Of a stretch of DNA of 64,000 bases, positions 32,271 through 45,011 are shown piece by piece (the stretch's first letter is position 1; every line of letters starts with the position of its first letter). The stretch comes from Scleroderma bovista (lineage: Eukaryota > Basidiomycota > Agaricomycetes > Boletales > Sclerodermataceae). The DNA is taken from NCBI GenBank assembly GCA_037178675.1, contig JAYMGJ010000187.1:1-64000 (forward strand). Direction: 5' to 3'. The notes beneath the pieces are model-generated. The model was not told the DNA's origin. It ran no database searches and saw nothing but the letters and a program-made list of their open reading frames with translations. Position numbers and translations under genes: made by a program.

Positions 32271-35200
32271 TAGTGTTTTAAAGTCCAGTCTAGGACTTTT
32301 CAAAAGACTGGCAACTGGACCAGACTGCAACCATTGCAGACTGGACTGCAGTTGCCAGTTGCAGAAAAATCTAACTTAACCAGTTTCCAGTTGCAGGGCA
32401 AGCACATGTTAGGTGAGACTGGTGCACAACCGGTCGCAACCAGTCGCAACCGCAACCGGTTGCTTGAAATCATATATGATGTAGTACTATACTTTGGCTA
32501 TACAAGCTGACTATCAAGTACTACAAGACAATTGTTTCGTTTACATTATCCCACTCCACCAGCTCAGCATCCCTCTTGAAGAGCTCTCGAAAACCATCTA
32601 AATATTCCTCTTCAGTGCCTGAGTTCAGACAAGCAGAGTCAACGATGTCATTCCGCCATGCATGTTTGAGTATTTGAAGCTGCTCGAATTTGTCGGCACC
32701 CAGACGAGACCGACGGTCTGTGGCAACCTCAGCACCAGCGGAGAAAAGACGTTCGCAGGGGACAGATGTGGCGGGGATGGCACAGACATCCATCGCGATG
32801 CGGGAAAGGGTTGGATAGTCATCACAATGAGCCTGAAACAGTTTGAGTATAAAACTAAACATGTGAGGAACACATACCGCCCACCAAGCCACAATATCCG
32901 TCTCCTTCGAAACGTCCGTGGGGATATCATTGAGATATTGCCGCAGTTCTGCTTTCCAGCCACCGCTGTCAGAGCATGTTTTTACTTGCAGAAGGCGTTC
33001 ACGACGGTGGCGGTCATACTCCGACTCAAGTGGTCGCTTGCTGCTGTGATTGGTCGGTGAGCTGGAGGTTACCTTAGCCGTAGTCGATGCCTTTATCTCC
33101 CCCCAATAGTCCTCCATGGTCTTCTCGACGACCTTTGTGGCCTCATCGTGCCAGTCCTTGGCATTGGGGTTGCCGGCTTCGCGTTCTTTTCTCTGTTCTT
33201 CAGCGCCGCCCCACGCCATCTCAATGTACATTAACTTGTAGTATGGATGGAGGACTAGATAAATGAAATGTTAGAATTCTAACCCAGAAGTGTATATTAC
33301 TTACCGAGAGCAAGAATATACACGGCCTTCTCATCGAACTTATTATAGTACCTCTTGATCTTGTCAAGTGCGCGTGTGAGAGCTGGCTCATACAGCACAT
33401 ATCTTGCTGAGTCGCGTTTATCCTCCCAAGCCGTCTGAAGCCCTTCAAATGTTGGGATAGCACGCCAAAGAGCTGGTTGATTTCCGTATGAGAAGAGGTG
33501 TTGGATGGCATTCGCGTCAGCCACGATTTCTCGAGTGTCGTTGACACGATCCCAATCGGCTGACTTGAGCGTGAAGGCGGTCCATGGGATATGCTTGATG
33601 GGTTGTCCTGGGCGACGGATCGAGGTGATTGGGCCAAAAAGTTCATCTGCAGAGCTGATGAACAAATTGATAGGCTTGGAATTGGGTCAGTGATAGTCAC
33701 ACAACAAAGTAAGGACAAAACATACCGTTTGTAGATCATAAGACCGAGCCAACATTCCTTCCACAGTCCCCCAGCGGATGTTGCTATGGAGTGGAATCTT
33801 CAGGGTGACATCGACTCCACACTCCTTCTGAAGGCGCTCGAAGTAAGCAATGCGCTGTCCCGATGCTTGAATCTTGATGGCAAGTGTTCGAATCACTGCA
33901 ATGACGTCAAGAGAATTGCCAAGGACCCGATTTTGTGGAAGGGTGGGATCGAATTCCCAAATGGCGGTGGTGGTTTCAATGTGGGCGGTCTGCGTGACAA
34001 TGTTCATGAAGTCCGTGATGGCCAAATTGACGACGTGGGCGAGGCAGGGTAAGCGATTCTGGTCAGCATTGAAAGAATAGATGCGTTGAGAGGTAAGAGT
34101 TTGCTTGATGTAGGCACATGTCGTGTCATTATTACTAGTGTTGTCAGCAGTGATACAGTAAAGCTAAGGTAGTATTAGTAGCACTTCAAAAAAGACACAA
34201 AGGAACTGACCTTAGCAGACGTGCTACCGATAACTCCAACCCGCTTGCACAAGCCAACAAAGTAGCGGCCCAAGTTCTCTCCGTTGTGTGCGCCGGCGAT
34301 GCTTTTGAAGGCGATAACCTCAGTATGCAGTGCCCAGTGGCCAGGGCTCTTGCTCTCAATCCAGTGGGCGGTGATGCCCATGAACGACGCCTTTGTTTGG
34401 TTGACAGACCAGAGGTCTGTGGTAGTCGAGATGCGGCCTACATTATCTCTCTAGTAGATGTAAGTTAGATGAATGAAGGAATATAGATACAAAGATTCAT
34501 ACCTGGAGCTGTTCTTTGAGTGTGGAAATAAACTTGACGAAGGAATTGTGAATGTAGTTTGTGATGTCGTGGGTTGATGGTAAATCACTAAGTCGAGTGT
34601 GCGGACGCATAGCTACTAAGCAATTCCTAAATGCAACTTTATTAGCAACTATTAGGCTCTATATAGTAGAATACTACTCTGTTAGTACAATAGTCCTAAG
34701 TATAACAAATATGAAGTTCGCACCTGATCATCACACACCACAAACTCTGCCACCGCCTTCAGTACTGCTTCCTTTGAAAATTCGCCAGGCTTCAACGTCT
34801 TTCGAAATCCAGTCAACGTCTGCTGCCCCTCGCTCTCTTGTTTCTTGGCTTCCTTCTTTGCCCTGGCAATCGCTTGTGGTACTGCATGGTGATGTTCCTT
34901 CAAGTCCTGCTCGGCACAACATTTCTGATACACCGCATAGTGACTATGGATGTGCTGGCGGCAAGACGAATTGGATCCAACATGAAAGGTCTTCCGCTTC
35001 CCATACTTCGCAACATATGCTTCATCATCCCTTTGAATTCATGGTAAGTATTTCATCTCTGCACTGATTGATCATGATCTCACTTGCACACTTTGCACCA
35101 TCGTCCCTTCTTGACCTCAATTTTACCATCTGAATGACAAAACTTCACATCGCAAGTCTCAGAGAAAATGGTAAGCACGTCCAAAGCCCATTGCTTCACT

Positions 35201-35976
35201 TCAAGCATCTCGGGCATTGTTGAGGCAACGCCCTCATCATCATCGGTTATCTATCAGCTAACATCAGCCTTTCAGGCCACATCACGCTTGAAATCTTACC
35301 ACTTCCTCTTCTGTTGCATTACCGCCATGCCCATGCTCTCTCACTGCCACACTCGAGGCCCTCGACACTGTTTCGATCTCATTCGGTTCTGGGACGGCAA
35401 CCTCCTCAATGTCAGTGGGTGTTGAGTGACGGGAGGCAGAGCGGCTCTTCTGCTTCAGTGAGTGAGACACTAATACTTCACTTTCCTCCTCTGATTCTTC
35501 ACTCGAGCTCTGCTGTCTTTTTCGCTTCTTCGGCCTTCTCTTTGGGCTTTGTGCTTTCACATTTTTCGGTGGGCGTGGTTTTGCTATCTTTTTTGATCGT
35601 GGGCTTATCGCAACACTCTTTTCAGTCAGATGTTTGTTTCGTGTCGATTTTCTCAAGTCATCTGGCATGCTGGATGGAGTGGGGTAGTGGGTTTGAGGTC
35701 CATTTACTGCTATATACAGACTACATCGTGGTCTACACGTTGTACACCACGTAGCTCTAGAATATCATTGGTCGTGACCAGTTGGGGTAGGTTCAGGACC
35801 GGTCACATGTGCAACCGACTGCAACCGGTCATGACTGACCACGCAACCGCCGGCAACCGGTCGTGAGCAGTTGCAGTTGCAGTCCAACAATTTTCTTGAA
35901 TCTGAAGGTCCAGTCTTGGTCCGGTTCATGCCAAAAAAGGCAAAAAAACCGGACCGGACCAGACTTTAAAACACTA
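32271..35976. mobile_element. Complete hAT transposon (3,706 bp), TSD TTTCTAGT
   Basis: The left end TAGTGTTTTAAAGTCCAGTC and the right end, read on the other strand, TAGTGTTTTAAAGTCTGGTC form the terminal inverted repeat. An identical 8-bp duplication TTTCTAGT flanks it at 32263-32270 and 35977-35984; 8 bp is the hAT standard. Both subterminal regions carry many copies of AACCGGTTGC and CGCAACCGG-like words, probable transposase binding sites. Inside is one open transposase gene. Confidence 0.95.
32521..35668 (-). CDS. hAT-family transposase, nine exons, open
   Basis: Exons are 35668-35300, 35250-35084, 35030-34724, 34658-34503, 34450-34211, 34163-33726, 33674-33305, 33254-32878 and 32832-32521. 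All introns are GT-AG of 45-65 bp and every junction keeps frame, giving 911 codons without a stop. Features in order: a basic, Ser-rich start (KKRKRQQSSSEE); a BED-type zinc finger (GRWCKVCK ... SCRQHIHSHY); the RNase H-like core with TTDLWSVNQTKASFMGITAH and CITADNTSNND; a helical insertion; and the C-terminal dimerisation block with YPTLSRIAMDVCAIPATS, VPCERLFSAGAE and DRRSRLG. The acidic residues of the D...D...E centre are in place. With intact ends and target duplication the element could be autonomous, though activity is not shown by sequence alone. Confidence 0.92.
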
Positions 35977-35984
35977 TTTCTAGT

Positions 35985-37494
35985 ACCAGTTTGTTTATGT
36001 ATCATACACCAGCCCAGGGTTGTGCCTGGTGTCTGTAGGGTGGCTCTCATTCAAGCACAGTTCATACCTGCAAGGAGATTGAGCCGTAGTTACCCAGTAG
36101 TTCCTCCATCCATGGAGAGGTAGACCCATGATCTGCAGCCAGTGGCTGTTTGTTTTCTGCATAGCTGTGCCACTGCCCTGACCCAGTGAGCATGACAGGC
36201 GAACAGAATCTTACACTTAGTTCACTGGAACACCTGTGGGGATCTAGTCCCGATATAACCTTACACCTACATTACCCTACCACTTAGTCACCATACGTCC
36301 CTACAAGTACTCCTTCAGTCAGGCAGGTTGCCTGACAGTTTCCTACAATACCTGTTACCCCCTTCCTCTCATGCCCACTCAAGACATCAATAAATCACTT
36401 CTTTTGTTTGATTACACATAAGTGTTCATAGTGGCCCATAATAGCCCATAATATAAATGGTATACCAGATTGAGCCAAACCTCCCCCCAGGTGCTCAGTG
36501 TTGCCCAGCAATGCAGAAAATCTGCTATGCAAACTGGAGAGCAAGCCAAAGGCTTATAACAGTACAAATGCATCATGGGTACAAATGGCCATAATAAATT
36601 GTTTACCTGCTAGTAGCATTCAAGTACGTCGGACTACAAATGATCCAAGTGACTAAGTTTTCATGCAGTAATTGCCAAACTCCTTTATCCTACTAGTAGT
36701 ACACTCTGTGCGCACAACTCAATACAAGGCACATACCATCCACATCGTGACATACAAGTATGAACAACATGATACTATTTATATGGACTACTTAGTCCAG
36801 ACAAGCCATCTATAGCTGATCACCAGCTCACTCAACAATTGTTCCTAGGATTGATGAGTACAATAAAAATTAGTCTAGTAAGGTGTAAAACGTACCTTGG
36901 CGTTTGGTGGACTGTTGTGAATCATGGGCGAGGGGTCAACACAGAGACAGCTCACTCAATCCGCATTGTTTCATCGCTACTTGTAATGCCCCCACATCCA
37001 TATCCTTCTCATGAACCTGAGTTGTCTTGTTCTGAGCTTGATGCTGATAGAGCCTGGAAATTACTTCGTGTTGATGAGCCAGGCAAGCTGCCAGGACTTG
37101 CTCAGCTCGGATGACTTCTTGTTGTGCCCTCGCGATGTCCAGGACAAGAAGTGCCTTGTCACTCTCTTCAAGGTCATATGGTAGCTAAATGACCTGTGAT
37201 AAGCAAAGGGACAAGGGTAAATTTACAGGTCACCTACTGATTGTGATGGCGAGTCAAGAGCCTCATACAACTCGGAGATGGTGCCAAATGGATCAAGTTT
37301 GGACTCAGTAATATCAGGACAGCAAGTAAGTGTACTCGTGACAGGAAAGTTGCATCTCCAATGAGACGAGTTATTGCCAGCATGGAGTGAGTCGGGCATA
37401 ACAAGTAGAGTTCAGGCAAGTCCCATTAGTTCAGCCACTGATGGGGACTGATAATATATTATGTACACAGTTTTCCCAGGTTTTCCCCCATATA
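35985..37494. other. No gene recognised (1.5 kb)
   Basis: AT-rich to mixed sequence between the hAT element and the outer Plavaka transposase. The open frame at 36839-37114 has no recognisable domain and no splice support. The region probably holds the 5' terminal part of the outer Plavaka element; I could not fix its terminal repeat. Confidence 0.4.
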
Positions 37495-38833
37495 ATGCCT
37501 CGTTGTCCAAGTTGCAGTAAGGGCTTCAAGAGTGAAAGCTCTGTAGCAATGCACATGGGCCAACCTTGTTCTGGCTGCAACACTTGGATCAATAATCTAG
37601 TTTGTATTCACGAGTCTCTGCATACTGAGATCCCGACTTCAGCTGACCAAGATTTGGACTCTATTGATATGGACGTCGAGATGGAACATTCCATGGATCC
37701 CTCAAACCCCACTATAGCCTTCCAACCGCCCTTGATGGATTCATCCAGTAGTGACATGCCAACCATACCCATGGACACTTTTGATGGTGCAGCACAAACG
37801 TATGGACTTGGCCAGACATTTATGGTCACATTTGGGAGTGACCAGTTCAGTGAATTCCAGAAGTCAAACCTGTATTATCCCTTTGCTTCCTGCAGCAAAT
37901 GGGAGCTAGCATTATGGCTACTTTGCTCTGGGCTCAGCATGCAAGCCATGGATGCCTTTCTATTGTTACCAATTGTGAGTCCATTCCCCACTTTCTTTGC
38001 ATCTTATTTACAACTTGGACTTTGTAGATAAGGACCCTTTGTCTTTCGTTTTTGACTGCGAAAGAACTCCGTGGGCACGCAGAGCTTCTTCCAAGTGGAC
38101 CACGTTGGTGTGCAATGGAGGTATCAACGATGCACCCAACAAAACAACCCATGTACTTGTACTGGCAAGATCCATTGGAGTGTATTGCATGGCTCCTTAA
38201 CCATCCCTTGTTTTGCAATGTGCTCGAGTTCATTCCGCATCGTGTATACAGGACGTCGGAGAAGCTTTGCTGGATATATACTGAGTGGATGATAGGTGAT
38301 GAAGCTTGGAATATGCAGGTATGTTTCCCTCATACTCAACAGCAATGCTTCACACTAACATCAGTGTAGTCACAGCTCCCAAGTGGAGCTACCCTTCTAG
38401 GCACTATATTATCTTCCGATAAAATGAACATCACGACCTTGTGTGGGGGAAGAGTTGCCCATCCTCTCCCCACATGTCTCAAATTGTCGTCAAATTCGTT
38501 CATGCTTACTGCTCTCCTCCCTGTGCCTAAATTCATTCATGAGAACAAGTGTATGCGAAGCCTCCTTGAGGACAGGAAAATACATCAGTGCCTGGACATC
38601 GTGCTAGAGCCTGTCAAGCAAGCTGCACACCTTGGTATCATGCTACCCAACCCTTTGGGCTACAAGTGATATTGTCTTACTCCCATTGTCAGCTATATAG
38701 CTGACACACCAGAGGCGGCGATGCTTGCTACAGTTGGGGGGAAAACCTCACCCCTGACCATGGCTATGTATAAGCAATTCAGAGATCCCTTTCGGCACGA
38801 GCCACGCATGGTGTCCACCACCCTGGCCCAGTT
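37495..38833 (+). pseudogene. Outer Plavaka transposase, 5' half
   Basis: Exons 37495-37974, 38028-38318 and 38370 onward join in frame. The protein starts with a C2H2 finger (CPSCSKGFKSESSVAMHMGQ) and an acidic linker, then NLYYPFASCSKWELALWL, KQPMYLYWQDPLECIAWLL, IYTEWMIGDEAWNMQ, LPSGATLLGTILSSDKMNI and DPFRHEPRMVSTTLAQ. These are the conserved blocks of the fungal Plavaka transposases. A TGA at 38667-38669 (GYK*YC) breaks the frame, where the family usually has Arg. Coding similarity stops at 38833, exactly where a 12.8-kb insertion begins; the missing half resumes at 51654. Confidence 0.85.
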
Positions 38834-38967
38834 CATCAGCAAACCCACCCTTGTCTGTCCAGAGCTGGACTGCCCTGGACAGAGTCCCAGGTCTTCCAGA
38901 CTCCTCTATGAAGGTACCTAACTGGCTAGAAGTGTCCAGACCTGTCCCAGACCTGATCTGACATGAC

Positions 38968-39153
38968 ACACTGGAACAGTCACCATGTGTGTTGCCTTAA
39001 CAGATCTGTCCAAATCTGTGACAGATACTGTCCAATCTGTGAAAGAGTGTACTATGTGCCACACTGGAACAGTCACCATGTGCGTTGCCTTAACAGTTCT
39101 GTCCAAATCTGTGACAGATGCTGTCCAATCTGTGAAAGAGTGTACTATGTGCT
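38968..39153. repeat. Tandem duplication of 93 bp near the left end of the cargo transposon
   Basis: CACACTGGAACAGTCACCAT through GAAAGAGTGTACTATGTGC occurs twice in a row with few differences. It includes CCAATCTGTGAAA, which is also present near the right end (about 51495), so it may be a subterminal transposase-binding repeat. Confidence 0.85.
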
Positions 39154-39400
39154 GTTCAAACTGTGCAAATTTCAACAGCCTCGACAGTAAATGATATCCA
39201 CTACTAAATGGGACAAAGTCACAATAGTAAGAACAGACTAGCGAATATAATTGTGACAGAATGATGGGATAAGGTACACCACATTAATTGAGATCCACGT
39301 CAAAGCTTGTTATTGCCACGGCTGCCATAGCTACGCCATTCTCTGCCGTACTGTTGCTAAAATATCATTAACAAAACGAATGTCCTCAAATTCCAATGCT

Positions 39401-41213
39401 TTACCTCCCAATTTTTGCCCACTCAATTTGGAGCGACCTTGTCTTCATGGTGTGTGTGGTGGAAGTGTCACATTTTGTCATCAACCCAAGAATGGCCAAG
39501 TAGATGGGGGTGTAGGTGCCAACCCTGAAACTGACCTCACCCTTCGAAGATGCCATTTCATCAAGAACGACTTTCAGCTGTGTGTTCCATTACAGCCTGT
39601 CAGCAAGAGAAAAAGGTGAAATAAAATACCACAGTGGCAGAAATTGCAATGGTAACCCTCGGAACCTCAGCTCCAAATACTTTGGGGAATAGCTGTCCGA
39701 CGGACATGACACCAGTGTAGAAGAAGTCTATAATCAGGCCTGACAATGCAGGATGTGCAAGGTTGTTGGTATGTCCCTGAACATATATTAGACATACACA
39801 ACTGAGTGTGCATACACAACTTACCTGCCCATTCACACCGTCCCATAAAAATGCTCTGCGATCTCCTAACAGGTCATTCGCAATGGCAATGTTTACCTCT
39901 CGACGGTTATCTGGGTCCCACTTGTAGTGTTGACTTACATACACACGAGCTTTCTTCCTCAGCACCAAACACCAGTTTCTGAGGGCCTCCCAAAGCTGCA
40001 TAGCCATTGTAAGTCATAGACACTAGAAAAATACCTCACATACCAGTCTGCATATGTCATTGCAATGTTGAGGCCACCAGACATTAATAAGTGCAATCAA
40101 GTGTTAAAATTATATACCTCTGACAATGGCCTCTGCAAATCTGTCATCTTCACTTGGTGAGATCTCATCAATGAGTTCATCTTCATGCACATTTTCTTCA
40201 GGCTGATTCCCAAGATCTGGACTGGGAACTGCTGAGAGGGTGTGGCCGTGATGAAGTACATGTCCATCCAACAAATGGTAGAACGATGCTGTGCACTGCA
40301 ATTTAGTAGGGCGATGAGGTGAGGCTCATTCATCAAACTGGGGTGATGGCGGGGTAGTTGATGGTTGGGACCACAGGTGAGAATGGGATTGTGTCTGCTG
40401 CCCTTGCTGTGGATCAGGAGGCTGTGATGCTGCTGTTCCAGATGACACACGAGATTTGTGAGTAGGAGCCTTGACACCAGACTGAGACCCCAATGCCACC
40501 ATTTTGAGGCGGAAGAGAAGCCATGAACAGGATGCCATTGGCTAGCGTCCAGATCTCCTGTTGAAGAACAGACAGAATTGGCATGAGAAGTAGGGACGGT
40601 AGAAGGATGGGAAATATTAGAGAAGACAGTGCTGGTGCGAGAAGTAGGTCTAGACACATCTGATGGTGAATCTATGTCACTGTGAGTGGATTTGACCTGT
40701 CTTCTGGGTGCTTCACTAGTGTTTGGCAAACTAAAACTGAACCGTTGACCCTGAGCTGCAAGACTGAAGGTTGGTTGGGGAGGAGGTGCGACCTGTGAGG
40801 TGGCAGCACTGGTAGGTCCTTTTGCTTGAGGCCTTGGTCAGGGCTTACCAGAGGGACGATCCCTTGCGATTTCCAGGTCAAGATGAGAAGGAGCCATAGC
40901 ATTGACCTCTTCACCCTGGGTCACAAAATCAAGATCTGTGAGTCATTTTGACCTCAGGGCCATAGCGGTCTGCACATGCTCGATATGCTTCATCTGTGTG
41001 ATTTGACCTCCAGTACCTTTCCCACTGCATGAAGACCATTGAATGTCAATGTCTTCTTCTCGATCCGCATCTGAATGGTCAGATTAGTGGCCAATATTCA
41101 ACAGGTAGGACATTACCAAGAGTTTCTTCTGCCCTCAGCCACTTTGAATGATCAGGAGCATCTGAATCGTCTTCATCTTTGTCTTTGTAGATGATCCTAC
41201 ATTTGGGGGGCAT
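39401..41213 (-). CDS. Multi-exon gene resembling fungal DUF6532 proteins
   Basis: Exon 1 is 41213-41117 (MPPKCRIIYKDKDEDDSDAP), followed by a 46-bp GT-AG intron, and the second exon continues in frame from 41070. The recognisable part is about 40007-39401: WEALRNWCLVLRKKARVYVS, DLLGDRRAFLWDGVNGQ, then after an intron HTNNLAHPALSGLIIDFFYT, FGAEVPRVTIAISAT, and in a last exon LKVVLDEMASSKGEVSF with WAKIGR and stop 39401-39403. This order fits the agaricomycete DUF6532 domain as I remember it; function is unknown. The middle (40.1-41.0 kb) is Ser/Pro/Gln-rich with several short introns that I have not fully resolved. Same strand as the FunK1 gene upstream, inside the 12.8-kb transposon. Confidence 0.5.
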
Positions 41214-41518
41214 AGCTTCAGATGGCAAAGGCACGGGTGATGAAGTAGGACGAACAGTGAGCAAGAAATTTTATACTTCAAAACTTTGCATGTACAATGG
41301 ACATACATATCAAAACAGCTACAGTGCAGTCAAATGTATGGACCACAAGTGTCACCCTACAAAATATTTGCTGGAACAAGTAATATATGACTACTACAAA
41401 TGAGAAAAATGTGTGCATACTAGGAATCACATTTGGCAGAACGTAAATTAGGCAGTTCAGTGGCCACAAATCGACAAGTCAATGGCTGTTCTGTTGCACT
41501 TTCCAGAGTGAGGTGTGG

Positions 41519-44500
41519 TCATTTCTTGCACTCAATGTAGTCCGTATCCGGCCCGGAGTGTTGTCTCCTTGTGCCACCAGAGCTGACACTTAAAGAAGTA
41601 AAGCCGGGTCCACTGGTCTGACGAATAGGAGAGGGACAATGCATGCACAGGATGTCAGGGTCTGATTCACTTGAAACCACTGATGAATCAGCCGAGGAAG
41701 AATTCTCAGATGTTAGCTCCAAGCTAGATTGAGGCGATGTAGTAGCATTACTACGATCCACCATGGAATTTGACTTGACCAAATAAGGCTGAAGTTCATC
41801 GCCTCCCCTATCGGGTGAAGCTTTGGCAATCCACGACTCATCTGGTAATTTGCTTAAAGTGTCGAGGAGGCATTTAACCATGTCATCATGGGTGATGGTC
41901 TTCTTGCCAAAGTTGAATGAGCCTTTGACAAAGGCCATGGGCAAGATGATCTTCTTGTGGAGGGTATTGAAGAGGTGGATGAGGGGTCTGAAATAAGGGG
42001 AGATATATTTGCAGATGTTGGCTGACCAACTAGAGTTTAAAAGTCCAGTCCAGTCCGGTTTTTTTGCCTTTTTTGGAAGAGGACCGGACTGGACCGCTTT
42101 TGGAAGCCTGGGAATGGTTCATGGACCGCTTAAAGACTGGTCCAAAGTGGTTGCAACCGGTTTCCAAAAAGACCGGTCCAAAACTGCTAAAAAAACCAGT
42201 CCAAACCACTAAAAAACCGGTTTTTTTGCATTTTATTGATGTTTTTCACATCAAAGGTGTGTCAGATAGCATCTAAATACTATTTATAGACTGTAGTAAT
42301 TATATACAAGTCATTATATATTTATTTGTGCCATATTTCATCCAAAAAGATCAGTTTTACACCCCTTAAGACCCACTGCAGGCCAAAATTAACCTGTAAT
42401 ATAGGGGTTTTTATACCATATATGTATTGCTTACATAATGCGGTTGCAACCGGTTGCAACCAGTCTTTTTCATCATTCTCAAAAGTAGGCAACTGGCAAC
42501 TGCAGTCCGGTTGCGACCAGTCCAGTCCAGTCCAGTTTCTGGTCTTTTTGCGGTCCTATGGACTGGACTTTTAAACTCTATGACCAACCGAGCTGCGACT
42601 GAACCATGATCGTTTTTTGTAAGCTTGGCTGAAACGTGTTGAAGTACTCATCAAAGCATTCTGCAAGCTTGTCTTCTGGTTTGAGCTTGCAAGGCTCATC
42701 ATAGAGCATGGAAATCCCAAGGAGGACATAAAAAAATGATTCGAGGTCGTGGTGGGGTGTGTGTCTCACAGGTTTTCCCAGGCCTGCCATCACTAGCTCC
42801 GCTGCCATCCAAGACCAGGTGCCCTAGATATAAGATTAGATTAGCATTTGTTGAAGTGTCAGCAAAGTGAGCTTACAGTCCGATAGAGCGGGTTTGTGTC
42901 AACAGATGGCCGACACGGATCCGGCGGAGGCGCTCCCCCCATGGAAAGAGTGATATCGTCGGTTTCCTTCAGCTCAGTGAGTGCTACATAGTTTACCACA
43001 TTGTTGGCGTCGCCAGCCTTCAAAAATCGGACAGGAACCATGGTTTCATCCAGATCATCAGGGACAGGCACTGGAGATGTTGGTGTCTCATCAATAGTGA
43101 ATGGAGTGAGCGGAGACGAAGAGACCACTGCACTAGTGGGCTGGTGGCAAAAAGCGGGAGTGGTAGCGTCAACAGGGGATGGTGGTTTAACTGCATAGAG
43201 AGGCACAGCATAACCCCAATCAGCGAGGAGTCCCCGATGGGAAATTCTCTGAAGCTTGTGGAGAAGTGACTGGCGGGTTTCTGGTGATAAGTGGCTGTGG
43301 ATTACAAAGTCAAATGAGGAGTCATCATCCAGGCCAATGAGAAGGAGGTTGAGCAAGCTGATGTCGCGATGGAGGATATTTGCCTTATCAATGGCGTCCT
43401 TATGTACTGGAAGAATTCAGTTAGCTGACGATAAGTAAATGGATCATAACCCACTCAGCACATAATTGATGAATGCAACTAGCAGCTCGGTGAGTGAGGA
43501 GAAGTCCATAAGTCGTTTTCCGAGTGGCTCCGTGAGTAGGCGAGACAGTACACGAATGTGATAGCTGGGTATGCTGATATCGGATAAAAGAGTCCTGAGG
43601 AAATGGGTTGACCAGTTGACTTTGATATTGGGATGTGAGGGGTGAGGACCTGTAACTTGTTGTTTGTGTAGGAGCTTGGGTACACCTCTAACACCGGCTT
43701 CATTGAGCTTTGCCAGTATGCTGCCTTCTGTAAATTTTCGTAGGGGGTCGATCCAAGAGTCCTTGACAATGATCTGGCGAGGTTCTTGCCGAGGTTGGGA
43801 GGACGGGGGGTACAACAAACCAGCCCAGACGGTCGTTCCATGGCCATGTAATGCATCTGATATGAAAATAATCTTGTCCAGGACAACCTCACCCGCCGAG
43901 TCCGCTGGGTCCCCATGCCATGCGACTAGCACACGCTTCTTCCTGTCCTTTTCCCAGAGTATACTTTCATCGAATCCGAGATGATCAGGGCATGCGCACG
44001 AGAGACCGACTAAAATACGTAAAAATTCTTCTGGTTGTTGGTTGATGTCGATAGTTGAAGTTGAAAGAGATCCACCCCTGTCAAAAAATGTCAGTACAAC
44101 ACTGTGTCCCAATATTTGTAGACAGGGGGCGGAATGCCTCCCATCCTGGGCATATAATAGAAGTGTGGTCTTCCCGGCTACTTCGATGTACGATTTTTTC
44201 ATGGCATTCATTGTATTCCGGATCTTCATCTCTCCAATAATGCTGACATCCCTCCAGTCCAGCGGCCTTGACTTGTCATTTGCAACATCTACTGGAACCA
44301 AAACCAGATCAGGTTTTCGATTGGCGTCTGATCCTTTCAGAGGTGCGCTGGCTCCATCTGCTATCCATTTTCTAAATGAATATGTTAATACAAGCTGTGA
44401 AAGATACGCGATAAAATAACAAACTGTTTGGCTTTGAACTTTCCACCGATTATCTGCTTGACGGTGTCCATCACATCATTCAGAAACTTCGTCATTTTGG

Positions 44501-45011
44501 ATTCACTGCCTATGGCTTCAGAAGCGCCATGCCAGCAATCTAAGTCGGTATTTTTCTTTGTAGTCTTGGCTTTCTGCCTCTGCTTCCCATAGTAGCCGTT
44601 CTTCCGCAGTGATTCAAGGACCTGATTCATCTCGATGGGTGGGAAGGTGGCCGGAAGAGGGTGCACTGAATTGTGAAAAAGTTCATGGTCGGGAAAGAGG
44701 GTGGCGAGCAGGCACCTACTCTCAGACAAGGTGAGCGACCAATGAAGATCACGAGTGTCATTGTTGACCAGAGCATCCATGTGCGTTCGATGCCAATCGG
44801 TTTTCCGCCTGCACTGGGGATCAACAGTCTGGATCTTAAGGTATTTTGTCAGTCATGACAGAAAGTGACAAAGGTGAGTACTCACACGTTTGATGGAGAG
44901 CGGCGTTGCATGTGAAGTCAGCGGCTACAGTTGACAATGTTGGTTTTAACAGCCATATTCGGTCAAACAGAATATTTTACATACCTTTGCTGCTGGGCAG
45001 AGCTGCGACAT
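41519..45011 (-). pseudogene. FunK1 protein kinase gene, interrupted by a MITE
   Basis: Exons 45011-44985, 44924-44886, 44834-44425, 44371-43455, 43406-42877, 42823-42581 and 42022-41519 join in frame to 889 codons once the 550-bp insertion at 42031-42580 and one 8-bp duplicate are set aside. The N-terminal region has RKPDLVLVPVDV and the IGEMKIRN segment. The kinase domain shows IIVKDSW (ATP-binding lysine), ILHRDISLLNLLLIG (catalytic loop), LLADWGYAVPL (DFG-equivalent) and RTGTWSWMAAELV (activation segment/APE region), followed by HDLESFFYVLLGIS. FunK1 kinases are a fungal family expanded in Agaricomycetes. As it stands, a stop at 42578-42580 within the insertion truncates the protein after 722 codons, beyond the catalytic core. 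The gene starts 112 bp after the Plavaka transposase stop on the same strand. Confidence 0.88.
42031..42580. mobile_element. Non-autonomous hAT element (MITE, 550 bp), TSD TGACCAAC
   Basis: The ends are TAGAGTTTAAAAGTCCAGTCC (left) and its inverted copy (right, ...GGACTTTTAAACTCTA). The 8-bp TGACCAAC is duplicated at 42023-42030 and 42581-42588. The terminal repeat closely resembles that of the complete hAT at 32271-35976 and the interior has the same AACCGGTTGCAACC words, so that family could supply the transposase. It has no coding capacity and lies inside a FunK1 exon. Confidence 0.95.
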
